NCBI GenBank assembly: GCA_002348185.1
Contig: DDYW01000065.1
Span: 2,028-9,958 of the forward strand
Source: Candidatus Hydrogenedentes bacterium UBA2224
GTDB taxonomy: Bacteria > Hydrogenedentota > Hydrogenedentia > Hydrogenedentales > SLHB01
Reading direction: 5' to 3'
Length of the DNA stretch: 7,931 nt
A program made the translations under genes and the position numbers. Positions 1 to 6,040 of this stretch are shown here, piece by piece. A model generated the notes under the pieces. That model saw only the letters and a program-made list of their open reading frames with translations, was not told where the DNA came from and did not search any database. The first letter of the stretch is position 1; every line of letters begins with the position of its first letter.

Positions 1-795
1 CACTTCCCAGACCGGGCTCCGCGCCAGGTTGTCGTCGGTGAAGAACCACATGTTAATGCCGCGTTCGTAACTCGTGCGGATCGATTTGAGGATGCATTCG
101 GCGGACCGGCTCCGCAGCCGGCGTCCCTGAACATTGATCACGGTGCAGAACGAACAGCCGAACGGGCAGCCCCGGCTCGTGTCGAGCGTGCCCATCGAAC
201 TGCACTTGAAATGCTTGAGGTAGTCCAGATCGGGCTCGGGCGCGCCCGAATGGGTCAGCACCGGAAACTCGGTCTGGCGGTAGATGGGCTGCAGTTCCCG
301 GGCCAACGCATCGCGCAAGAGCCCGGCCAGGGCGCCCGGAGCTTCCGCCTCGCCCTGGAACAGCGACACGCCCATGTCGAGCAGGCGCTGCAGGTCCGGC
401 GTGATTTCATCAAACATGGCCAGCATACCGCTGACGTGAAACCCGCCCACAACCACCGGCGCCCCCAGCGCGCGGAACTGCGCCGCGAGGTCCGTAGCCC
501 GGATAAACTGGTTTGACTGCACGCCGACCAGCCCGACCAGGAGCTCCGTGTCGCGTGTGCGGAGTTTCCGCGCAATGCGCCGCACCGGGATCGGTTCGAC
601 CGTGTCGTCGTAAATGGACACCTCGACGGTCACATCGTCGCCCAGCGCGCCGCTCGCCGCCACGTCCAGCGTCAGAGACCGCAGGCAATTCAAGGTGTTG
701 GACGGCAGAATCCCCCGGTAAAAGCGCAGGGGATAGCCCTCGTTGTCGTAGGTCGAGCAGAGGATATAGACAACCTGTAGGGTTCGTATCTTCAT
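1..795 (-). CDS. B12-binding radical SAM protein (partial, C-terminus beyond left edge)
   Basis: The frame is open from an ATG at 795 to the window edge (265 codons), so only the N-terminal part is present. Residues about 5-165 look like a cobalamin-binding Rossmann domain of the kind found in class B radical SAM enzymes. They include a hydrophobic strand ending in VVVGGFHVS (114-122) and the QGEAE segment (147-151) common in this group. No DxHxxG motif is visible, as is usual for these base-off B12 domains. The radical SAM domain begins with SRGCPFGCSFC (207-217), giving the CX3CX2C iron-sulfur motif with C210, C214 and C217. It is followed by FFTDDN (251-256), a typical conserved element. 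Such enzymes bind 4Fe-4S, SAM and cobalamin and often methylate unactivated carbons or phosphinates, but the substrate here cannot be told. An AGAAGG lies 12 nt before the ATG, slightly far for a ribosome binding site. The gene runs in the same direction as the SDR gene upstream, 75 bp away. Confidence 0.9.
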   Translation of the reverse strand, partial: MKIRTLQVVYILCSTYDNEGYPLRFYRGILPSNTLNCLRSLTLDVAASGALGDDVTVEVSIYDDTVEPIPVRRIARKLRTRDTELLVGLVGVQSNQFIRATDLAAQFRALGAPVVVGGFHVSGMLAMFDEITPDLQRLLDMGVSLFQGEAEAPGALAGLLRDALARELQPIYRQTEFPVLTHSGAPEPDLDYLKHFKCSSMGTLDTSRGCPFGCSFCTVINVQGRRLRSRSAECILKSIRTSYERGINMWFFTDDNLARSPVWEV

Positions 796-835
796 CTGAG
801 TATGCAGCCTTCTTCGCACGGGATGTGCAGGATTG

Positions 836-864
836 AGTTTATCACGAATGGTTCTGAATAGAAA
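836..864 (-). promoter_or_regulatory. Possible promoter of the radical SAM gene
   Basis: On the minus strand there is an extended -10-like TGATAAACT, with the hexamer TAAACT at 836-841. A weak -35 candidate, TTTCTA, lies at 859-864 with a 17 bp spacer. Transcription would start near 829, leaving a leader of about 34 nt. The same 11-mer, GTGATAAACTC, recurs in the likely promoter of the tRNA gene. The -35 match is poor, so the gene may equally be read through from the SDR gene. Confidence 0.3.
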
Positions 865-870
865 GGCGCG

Positions 871-1812
871 TCATGCCGGCGGCGCGGCTGTCAGCAGCCC
901 GGTTTCGATCATCCAGGTGAGACTGTCTCGAAGCCCCTCGCGCACGGAGACTTGCGGTTCGTAGTGAAGCACGCGTGCCGCTTTCGAACTGTCGATGCAC
1001 ATGTGCTCGCAAAGGAACCGGAGCCCGGACTCGTTCGCGCGGCCCGTCGCCAGAATGTCCTCGACAGCCACATAACGAAACATGGAATCCGACCCCAGCA
1101 GCTCCGCCGCCAGTTCGGCGTACCGCGTCAGCGTGACCGCCCGTTCCGACGACAGGTTGAAGATCTGGCCGGTCGTACGGCCGGGCGCCTCCAGGGCGGC
1201 CCGGAACCCCCGCGCCAGGTCGTCCACATGCACGGGCTGAAGCAGGGTCGTGCCGTCCTTGGGGATCCAGATCTCCTCGCCATCAGCCAGACGCTGAAAG
1301 TACCGCGGATTCCGCGCGCCCCAGATGTCGAGCGGCACATCGCCCGCGCCAAACACGTTGCTCACGCGCAGCGAGCACACTTGGAAGCCCGCACGCTCGT
1401 GGTATTCCAGCAGCGCCTTGTCCTGCGCAAGTTTCTCCGCGAAACCGCCCAGTTCGGGCGCGCACGGCGTGGGATCGTATTCGCGCACGGGCACCGTCGC
1501 CATTGGCGCGTACACCCCCGTTGATCCGCAATGCACCAGTTGGCCCACGGTCTTGTGGAGCAGCGGAAGATACCACTGCAGGTCTTCGGAAGTCAGGATC
1601 GTGTCCACAACCGCGTCGAAACGGCCGGGCTGAAGGATCGACTCCACAACGGCGCGGTCGCGCGCGTCGCCCAGGAGATGGGCGGCCTCGGGTGGTACAT
1701 TTCCGGCGGTCATGCCGCGATGAAGCAGCGAAACCCGGTGCCCGTGGGCCATGAGCTCGCGGGCTACGGCCGCGCCCAGAAAGCGCGTGCCCCCGACAAT
1801 CAGCACGTGCAT
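871..1812 (-). CDS. NAD-dependent epimerase/dehydratase-like protein (atypical SDR)
   Basis: This 313-residue protein has an N-terminal Rossmann dinucleotide-binding motif, GGTRFLG (7-13). It continues with an SDR-like core: GDARD (48-52), HCGSTGVYAP (94-103), LRVSNVFGAGD (148-158) and VHVDDLARG (194-202). The GGTRFLG form is typical of the CSP41-like and other atypical SDRs, which act on nucleotide sugars or bind RNA. The usual catalytic YxxxKxxxE appears as L128-AQD-K132-ALL-E136, so the Lys and Glu are kept but the Tyr is replaced. Redox catalysis may therefore be altered or absent. A GTG 18 nt upstream would extend the frame, but the start at 1812 is preferred because GGGAGGG precedes it and the Rossmann strand begins immediately. 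It lies 27 bp downstream of trpS on the same strand, so the two are probably co-transcribed. The substrate is unknown. Confidence 0.88.
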   Translation of the reverse strand: MHVLIVGGTRFLGAAVARELMAHGHRVSLLHRGMTAGNVPPEAAHLLGDARDRAVVESILQPGRFDAVVDTILTSEDLQWYLPLLHKTVGQLVHCGSTGVYAPMATVPVREYDPTPCAPELGGFAEKLAQDKALLEYHERAGFQVCSLRVSNVFGAGDVPLDIWGARNPRYFQRLADGEEIWIPKDGTTLLQPVHVDDLARGFRAALEAPGRTTGQIFNLSSERAVTLTRYAELAAELLGSDSMFRYVAVEDILATGRANESGLRFLCEHMCIDSSKAARVLHYEPQVSVREGLRDSLTWMIETGLLTAAPPA

Positions 1813-1817
1813 ACCAA

Positions 1818-1824
1818 CCCTCCC
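1818..1824 (-). promoter_or_regulatory. Ribosome binding site that sets the SDR start
   Basis: GGGAGGG on the minus strand lies about 5 nt upstream of the ATG at 1812. It overlaps the reading of the alternative GTG start at 1830, which has no comparable site, so the shorter 313-residue protein is favoured. Confidence 0.7.
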
Positions 1825-1839
1825 GCGCACGCGGCCGCG

Positions 1840-2901
1840 TTACGCCCGGTACAGACTGTGGCCGATGCCCATGGCCGCACGAACCGCCTCGACCGTGTCC
1901 AGCGCCACAGGCGTGACCTTCCGGGCGTTTTCGCGCAGAAACTCCTCGACCGTCTCGCGTGAATTGCCGGGCGCGTGGTACTTCTCGATGATCGGCGCGT
2001 TAAATGCCGACACATACTCCGCCAGCGTGGTTTTCAAGGTGCCGTAGAACTTCTCTCCGCGGCGGTATTTTCCCACAAAATCGAGGTACACGTCCTCGGG
2101 CGCCAGCAGATTGAGCAGGCGATAGAGGGCGCCCACGCTGTTGGGCATCCGCGCAATAACGTCGTCCGGATGGTTGCTGTCGGTGCCCAGGGGTTCGGGA
2201 TCGGTCGTCGTGGGCACCGATTTGATCTTCTTCAGCACGGTGGCGGCATCGTCGAGCAGGTCGAGCGTGTTGTGTTCGCTCTTGCCCATTTTTGCTGCGC
2301 CGTCCAGTCCCGGCAGGCGCAAGGCGTTGCGCGCGATCCCCTCGGGCACCGTGAGCGTTTCCCCGAACCGGCTGTTGAACCGTTGCGCGATGTCGATGGC
2401 CATCTCGAGATGCTGGCGCTGGTCGTCGCCCACCGGCACCTTGTTGGCCCGCACGATCAGGATGTCCGCCGCCATCAAAACCGGATACCCGAGCAGGCCG
2501 TACGACAGCGGATTGCCCTCGACGCCGCCCGGCGCCTCTTCGAGTTTGCCCATCTTGTCTTTGTACGTCGTGCCGCGGGCGAGAAACCCGATGTTGGTAA
2601 TCATGCCCAGCAGCAGCGTCAGTTCCGCCGTGCAGGGAAGATCGCTCTGACGGTAAATGACCGATCGCACGGGGTCCAGCCCGCACGCCACGTACGTCCG
2701 CAGCATTTCGATGGTCTGCTGATAGAAATCTTCGCGCTCCGTGATGGTCGTCAGCGCATGGTAGTCCGCGATGAAATAGTAGCAGGTGTTGTCCTGCGAC
2801 TGGAGGTCCACGAAATTCTTAATCGCGCCGAAATAATTCCCGTAATGCAGGCGTCCCGTCGGACGAATCCCCGACAGGATAATCTCTCTCTTGTCAGCCA
2901 T
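1840..2901 (-). CDS. trpS: Tryptophan--tRNA ligase
   Basis: This 353-residue class I aminoacyl-tRNA synthetase charges tRNA-Trp with tryptophan in the cytoplasm, using ATP. The length fits bacterial TrpRS. The HIGH-type signature appears as RPTGRLHYGN (13-22), typical of TrpRS with PTGxxHxGN. The second signature is KMGKS (204-208), equivalent to KMSKS. Between them are GNPLSYGLLGYPVLMAADIL (129-148) and VGDDQRQHLEMAIDIA (157-172), both hallmark TrpRS segments. The start at 2901 is supported by GAGG about 7 nt upstream and by alignment of the first residues with the family, which begins just before the ATP-binding loop. The frame stays open 60 codons further upstream from a TTG, but that part resembles no synthetase extension. 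It is probably the first gene of a two-gene transcript with the SDR gene. Confidence 0.97.
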   Translation of the reverse strand: MADKREIILSGIRPTGRLHYGNYFGAIKNFVDLQSQDNTCYYFIADYHALTTITEREDFYQQTIEMLRTYVACGLDPVRSVIYRQSDLPCTAELTLLLGMITNIGFLARGTTYKDKMGKLEEAPGGVEGNPLSYGLLGYPVLMAADILIVRANKVPVGDDQRQHLEMAIDIAQRFNSRFGETLTVPEGIARNALRLPGLDGAAKMGKSEHNTLDLLDDAATVLKKIKSVPTTTDPEPLGTDSNHPDDVIARMPNSVGALYRLLNLLAPEDVYLDFVGKYRRGEKFYGTLKTTLAEYVSAFNAPIIEKYHAPGNSRETVEEFLRENARKVTPVALDTVEAVRAAMGIGHSLYRA

Positions 2902-3033
2902 GATATACCTCGTGTCCCTGGCGCCGTTCCCGGCCGATTCCGTGCTTCCCGGATAGAAAACACACACGCTGTGGGCGTGCAACGGCTGGAAAACCGGCGC
3001 GAAAAACGGCATCAGGGCGCTCTGCGTAACCCA

Positions 3034-3051
3034 TTCACGGCGCGCCGTGAA
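3034..3051. repeat. Perfect 18-bp palindrome, possible operator
   Basis: TTCACGGCGCGCCGTGAA reads identically on both strands, with no mismatch and no spacer. It sits about 133-150 bp upstream of the trpS start and at the predicted transcription start of a weak promoter. Perfect symmetry suits a dimeric DNA-binding protein; no regulator can be named. As RNA it would be a GC-rich stem with almost no loop, less suited to being an attenuator. Confidence 0.5.
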
Positions 3052-3057
3052 CCAATC

Positions 3058-3086
3058 TCGATAGTGGGCGTGAGCATACAAGAAAA
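3058..3086 (-). promoter_or_regulatory. Weak promoter candidate for trpS
   Basis: On the minus strand TTTTCT (3081-3086) and TATCGA (3058-3063) are separated by 17 bp. The -35 matches the sigma-70 consensus at 3 of 6 positions and the -10 at 4 of 6. Transcription would start near 3051, at the edge of the 18-bp palindrome, which would fit repression by a bound protein. The hexamers alone would not justify the call. Confidence 0.25.
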
Positions 3087-3217
3087 CGTCCCGCGGATTC
3101 CAGAAAAGAGGCGGAGGCCCGGGTATGGCGCATGAATGCCACCGTGTCGGATCTCACAGACACACGCGACTGCTCAGCGCTGGGGTACCCCGCGGGCGAG
3201 TTGATGCGTCAGCCCCT

Positions 3218-4651
3218 TTACATCGCGTCTTCTGCCTTATGCGCCGTCTCCGCCAGATGCTTCGCCCACGAGTCGTGCCAGGGCAGGCGCGAAAAGCGGT
3301 AATTGAAAATGTGACTCACAGCCCCCAGCCCGTATACACCCCGGTCAATCCTCTCGCGTGTAGCCCAGAACTGGTCCACCAAGGCGAGCCGTTCCGGTGT
3401 CCACGCTGTTTCCGTCATGATTAACGCATGCAGACGCAGCATTTCGGCTTTGAGCTCCCATTGCCGAACCCGCCAGCCAGAAGCGCCGGCAGCCTCGCGT
3501 AAGGCGGCCAATTCCTCCAGCGCCTTCGCTGCGTCCACCTCGAAAGGCCGCCCCCATTGCTTGAACCACCCGGCCCAGGCCGCGGCGTTCTCCTCGTCCG
3601 CCCCGAGATAGCGTTTCGCGTAGGCCGCCAGCACTTCGCCGGCGTCAGCATACTGTCCCGACGCGATGCCTCCGAGAATCGCCTTGTTGACGTCTTCATA
3701 GATGCCTTCTGAATACGCCATGAATCCCGTCACACCGTGGGCTTTCAAGGCGGCCAGGGTAGCCGGGAGCCGTTCCGCCGCCATCACAGGACCGAGATGG
3801 CCATAGATATCCTGCGGCTGGGCCTGATCGGCATAACCGTTGTGCACAAAGGCCTGCCGTTCGCAATCCTGCGGCAGGGGCACGTCGGACACGCCGGTCT
3901 CACCATGGGGGATATGCAGCGCGATGCTCTTTACCCACCCTGGCGCTTCGCGGTCCGCCCATTCGGCAAAAAGCGCGTGTTCCTCGGGCGCCCACCACCA
4001 CCCGACAAAATGCATCTCGATGCCGGGATGGTACTGCTCCGCAATGACCCCGATTTCCTTCGTAAGCTGCGCGAATGTCAGGATCCACGGAGCGCATTTT
4101 TCGCAGGCACACCCGCCAAAATCGTAGGGACAGGGGCACAGCGCCACGATCCGCACACCCGAATCGGCCAGGTCGCGGAAGAGGTTTTCGTAATTCTTCA
4201 GAATGATGGCCCGCGCCTCGGGAATCGATGGACAAATCAGCTGACCGAAAATGCGCTGTTCCTTCTTGGCCAACAGGTCCGGTCTGCACTGATCGAGAAA
4301 GACATGGTTCGGGGTAATGATGAGCTCGCATTCCAGCCCCGCTTCCTGAGCGCTCTGGAAGTTGCGCTTCTTCCGGTCCCACAGCGCCCGCCCCTTGTTG
4401 TAAAAGGGGTCCACAAACGGGTCCGCACAATCCACAGTGTCAAACCAGTCACCGTAGCGATTGAACCCCCAATGCTTCGCCTCGGCGAGCAACTCCCGTA
4501 TCTCGCGCTCGCCCATCACCTCATAGCTATTGCCGAAATGAGCCGGACAATACAACGCCCGCCGTTCGAACAGCGGCTCCGCCGCTCCCGCCACAGCGCC
4601 AAGAACCACGCCCGCAACCCCAAGGATTATGATTCCTCGAATCCATCTCAT
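3218..4651 (-). CDS. Secreted TIM-barrel-like protein with a CxC-x6-CxCxxC cluster, function unknown
   Basis: This 477-residue protein begins with a clear signal peptide: a basic MRWIR, a hydrophobic stretch over residues 6-20 and a likely cleavage after AGA (23). It should be exported. The mature part is rich in Trp and Tyr and has alternating strand and helix segments. Residues 172-186 hold five cysteines (C172, C174, C181, C183, C186) around the core ALCPCPYDFGGCACEKC. This resembles the CxC..C element of glycoside-hydrolase-like barrel proteins related to DUF4838 and alpha-glucuronidase. WW-rich (218-220) and MAYSEG (311-316) segments look like barrel strand ends with possible substrate-contacting residues. 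The rest (about 340-477) is helical. A carbohydrate-active role is an inference; I do not recognise a named family. Translation is probably coupled to the AAC(3)-like gene 12 bp upstream. Confidence 0.85.
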   Translation of the reverse strand: MRWIRGIIILGVAGVVLGAVAGAAEPLFERRALYCPAHFGNSYEVMGEREIRELLAEAKHWGFNRYGDWFDTVDCADPFVDPFYNKGRALWDRKKRNFQSAQEAGLECELIITPNHVFLDQCRPDLLAKKEQRIFGQLICPSIPEARAIILKNYENLFRDLADSGVRIVALCPCPYDFGGCACEKCAPWILTFAQLTKEIGVIAEQYHPGIEMHFVGWWWAPEEHALFAEWADREAPGWVKSIALHIPHGETGVSDVPLPQDCERQAFVHNGYADQAQPQDIYGHLGPVMAAERLPATLAALKAHGVTGFMAYSEGIYEDVNKAILGGIASGQYADAGEVLAAYAKRYLGADEENAAAWAGWFKQWGRPFEVDAAKALEELAALREAAGASGWRVRQWELKAEMLRLHALIMTETAWTPERLALVDQFWATRERIDRGVYGLGAVSHIFNYRFSRLPWHDSWAKHLAETAHKAEDAM

Positions 4652-4660
4652 GTCATTCGA

Positions 4661-4666
4661 CTCCTA
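4661..4666 (-). promoter_or_regulatory. Stop codon fused to the Shine-Dalgarno site (translational coupling)
   Basis: On the minus strand the hexamer TAGGAG holds the TAG stop of the AAC(3)-like gene (4664-4666), overlapping the AGGAG ribosome binding site (4661-4665) of the secreted-protein gene. That ATG starts 9 nt further on, at 4651. Ribosomes finishing the first gene would sit on the initiation site of the second. Confidence 0.75.
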
Positions 4667-5467
4667 TTCTTCACGATGCTGGTTTGCATACCACCGCGCC
4701 CGGGACGGTTCGTCCATGAGATAGCAGATATCGTGTGTGAGGTATCGCACACCTCCGTCAATGACATCACAAATCCGCGCGGCGGTCAACGTCGCGGCGC
4801 CCACGCGCGTCCGATGCAGAATTCCGTCGGCTTCAAACACGTGGTCCATCTTGGCGAAATCGTTGGTGTAGCCTTCCTCGCGCAAGAACTCGATCGACAC
4901 GGACGGAACCCGCGTCCCGTCCGGGCGGATCACCGTCGAACCCTCGAAATCGCGGTAATACCGGTACGGTACCTGCATGATCTCCTCGGCTGTGTGCAAC
5001 GCCGTGCCCGACGAGAACCCGCAGCCCAGAAACACATACCAACTGTTCAGCTCGTAGCATTTGTACAGGCTCGCATCAAACGCAAAAGGATGCACGCTGC
5101 CGCCCATCACCTCCTCCGCGGCCGGACCGAACGCCGCCGTCGAGTGGCACACATGCTCGTTGCGGCGTACTCCGGGACGCCGCCGGAACACCTCCGTGAT
5201 GCGACCCACCTCGCTCGCGTCGTTGGCCACATCGAATTCAACCACCGGGTTTGCGTGGTTGCGTTCCCACGTGAACGCGGGCATGACCACGGTCCCCTCC
5301 GGGCCCACCGCAGCCAGCAACGCGTCGATCACCGCGTCCGCACCCCCGTCCACGTGCCCAAACGCGCTCAGTGACGAGTGCCCATAGACGACCTCCCCCC
5401 GCCGGATGCCCAATGCGTCCAGCCCGCGGGCGATGTCGCTTTGTGTCACGCGCGTTGTGGTGTTCAT
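4664..5467 (-). CDS. AAC(3)-family N-acetyltransferase homologue
   Basis: This 267-residue protein matches the antibiotic/aminoglycoside 3-N-acetyltransferase family in length and motif order. The motifs are GHSSLSAFG (29-37), VGPEGTVVMPAFTWE (54-68), R102-NEHVCHSTAAFGP (to 115) and the catalytic-region LGCGFSSGTALHTAEE (147-162) with H158 and E161. The family transfers acetyl from acetyl-CoA to an amino group. Many chromosomal members do not confer aminoglycoside resistance, so the substrate should be left open; the partner gene suggests an amino sugar or similar compound, as inference only. The start at 5467 is chosen because AAGGA lies about 7 nt upstream and the N-terminus then aligns with the family. 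The open frame extends 113 codons further, but that part crosses the promoter region and the antisense of the DUF2089 gene. It is the first gene of a coupled pair, divergent from the plus-strand operon. Confidence 0.9.
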   Translation of the reverse strand: MNTTTRVTQSDIARGLDALGIRRGEVVYGHSSLSAFGHVDGGADAVIDALLAAVGPEGTVVMPAFTWERNHANPVVEFDVANDASEVGRITEVFRRRPGVRRNEHVCHSTAAFGPAAEEVMGGSVHPFAFDASLYKCYELNSWYVFLGCGFSSGTALHTAEEIMQVPYRYYRDFEGSTVIRPDGTRVPSVSIEFLREEGYTNDFAKMDHVFEADGILHRTRVGAATLTAARICDVIDGGVRYLTHDICYLMDEPSRARWYANQHREE

Positions 5468-5502
5468 GGCCGTTCCTTGAAATGCACACGACTCGTTTGC
5501 GC

Positions 5503-5531
5503 AGTCTACCATCGGATTGCATGGGAAACGA
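5503..5531 (-). promoter_or_regulatory. Possible promoter of the AAC(3)-like gene
   Basis: The minus strand has an extended -10-like TGGTAGACT with the hexamer TAGACT at 5503-5508. The leader to the ATG would be about 29 nt. The -35 position (5526-5531, TCGTTT) is poor, so the call rests on the extended -10 alone. Confidence 0.25.
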
Positions 5532-5624
5532 CGATTCGCCCCAGGCCGACTACCCCAAGGCCGGGCCAATTGCCACGGGCGGCGCAAAAAATATTCTGTA
5601 AATGGAGCAGACAATAGAATTATA

Positions 5625-5653
5625 TTGCAATTCAACGGAACATACCCTATAAT
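5625..5653 (+). promoter_or_regulatory. Near-consensus sigma-70 promoter predicting a leaderless mRNA
   Basis: A -35 box TTGCAA (5625-5630) and a perfect -10 box TATAAT (5648-5653) are separated by exactly 17 bp in an AT-rich patch unlike the rest of the window. The ATG at 5660 lies only 6 bp after the -10 box, which is where transcription should start. No room is left for a Shine-Dalgarno site. Confidence 0.8.
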
Positions 5654-5659
5654 TATTTC

Positions 5660-6040
5660 ATGAGCAGGAAGAAGCGGATAGGGCTTTCGTGCCCATATTG
5701 CGGGTTGGGCATGCGGGTATCGACCATGGAATGCCCGTCGTGCGGCGTCGAGGTGCGGGGCAGTTTCCGGCAGAGCCTGTTTCAACTGTTGTCCGAAGAA
5801 GACCAACGCCTGCTCGAGGCCTATCTTCTGGCCGATTTCAGCATCAAGGCCCTGGCAGCCGAAACCGGCATGGGATACGCCGCTATTCGAAGCCGCCTCG
5901 ACCGCCTCATCGCCGCGTACCAGGCCCTCAAGAAGAACGAAGACGCCAAGAAGGCCATTCTGGAGAAGATCGCGTCGGACGAACTCACCCCTGCGGAAGC
6001 GGCCGACCGGATCAGGAGGCTTACCGATGGAGAATCATGA
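5660..6040 (+). CDS. DUF2089-type zinc-ribbon/HTH protein
   Basis: This 126-residue cytoplasmic protein has three parts. An N-terminal zinc ribbon has CPYC (11-14) and CPSC (25-28). A helix-rich middle (about 38-88) contains a helix-turn-helix-like segment, with IKALAAETGMGYAAIRSRLD at 62-81. It resembles the conserved DUF2089 sequence, in which a Tyr and an Arg fall in the recognition helix. A C-terminal helical hairpin of the ILEKIASDELTPAEAADRI type (100-118) is SHOCT-like. Zinc-ribbon plus HTH suggests a DNA-binding regulator, though no function is established for the family as far as I know. The start is forced: no ATG, GTG or TTG codon lies between 5660 and the first zinc cysteine, and the next Met (18) would remove half the ribbon. 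It overlaps the PspC gene by 14 bp, so the two are one operon. Confidence 0.88.
   Translation: MSRKKRIGLSCPYCGLGMRVSTMECPSCGVEVRGSFRQSLFQLLSEEDQRLLEAYLLADFSIKALAAETGMGYAAIRSRLDRLIAAYQALKKNEDAKKAILEKIASDELTPAEAADRIRRLTDGES
6014..6019 (+). promoter_or_regulatory. Consensus Shine-Dalgarno site inside the DUF2089 gene, for the PspC gene
   Basis: AGGAGG lies 7 nt before the ATG at 6027, within the last codons of the upstream gene. It fixes the start of the PspC-type protein. It also contrasts with the first gene of the operon, which has no such site. Confidence 0.8.

Larger units (their letters stand above)
2902..3217. other. Gene-free stretch upstream of trpS
   Basis: This 316 bp stretch lies between the stop of the secreted-protein gene and the trpS start. 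I find no convincing gene on either strand. It holds a perfect 18-bp palindrome (3034-3051), a weak promoter candidate and a 10-bp palindrome, GGGGTACCCC (3182-3191). No hairpin followed by a T-run is visible that would terminate the upstream transcript, so read-through cannot be excluded. Confidence 0.6.

Noticed and set aside
2902..3081. 60-residue N-terminal extension of TrpRS from a TTG, or a Trp-containing leader peptide
   Set aside because: There is no ribosome binding site at the TTG. The extension is in frame with trpS without a stop, and its two Trp codons are separated rather than adjacent. The ATG at 2901 has a good ribosome binding site and matches the family start.
1975..3135. 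Plus-strand open frame of 386 codons antisense to trpS
   Set aside because: It covers almost all of the well-supported trpS gene in antisense, and its sequence is low-complexity Arg/His/Gln-rich. Long antisense frames are common in GC-rich genes.
3178..3200. T-box-like string (GGGGTACCCCGCGGG) near trpS
   Set aside because: It resembles the T-box only on the plus strand, which points away from trpS and into an antisense region. No specifier loop or terminator/antiterminator pair was seen.
3737..5374. Plus-strand open frame of 545 codons opposite the AAC(3)-like and secreted-protein genes
   Set aside because: It spans two real genes and their junction in antisense, shows no recognisable domain and is Arg/His-rich.
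5468..5806. 113-codon upstream extension of the AAC(3)-like gene
   Set aside because: It would cross the divergent promoter region and run antisense into the DUF2089 gene. The ATG at 5467 has its own ribosome binding site and fits the family length.
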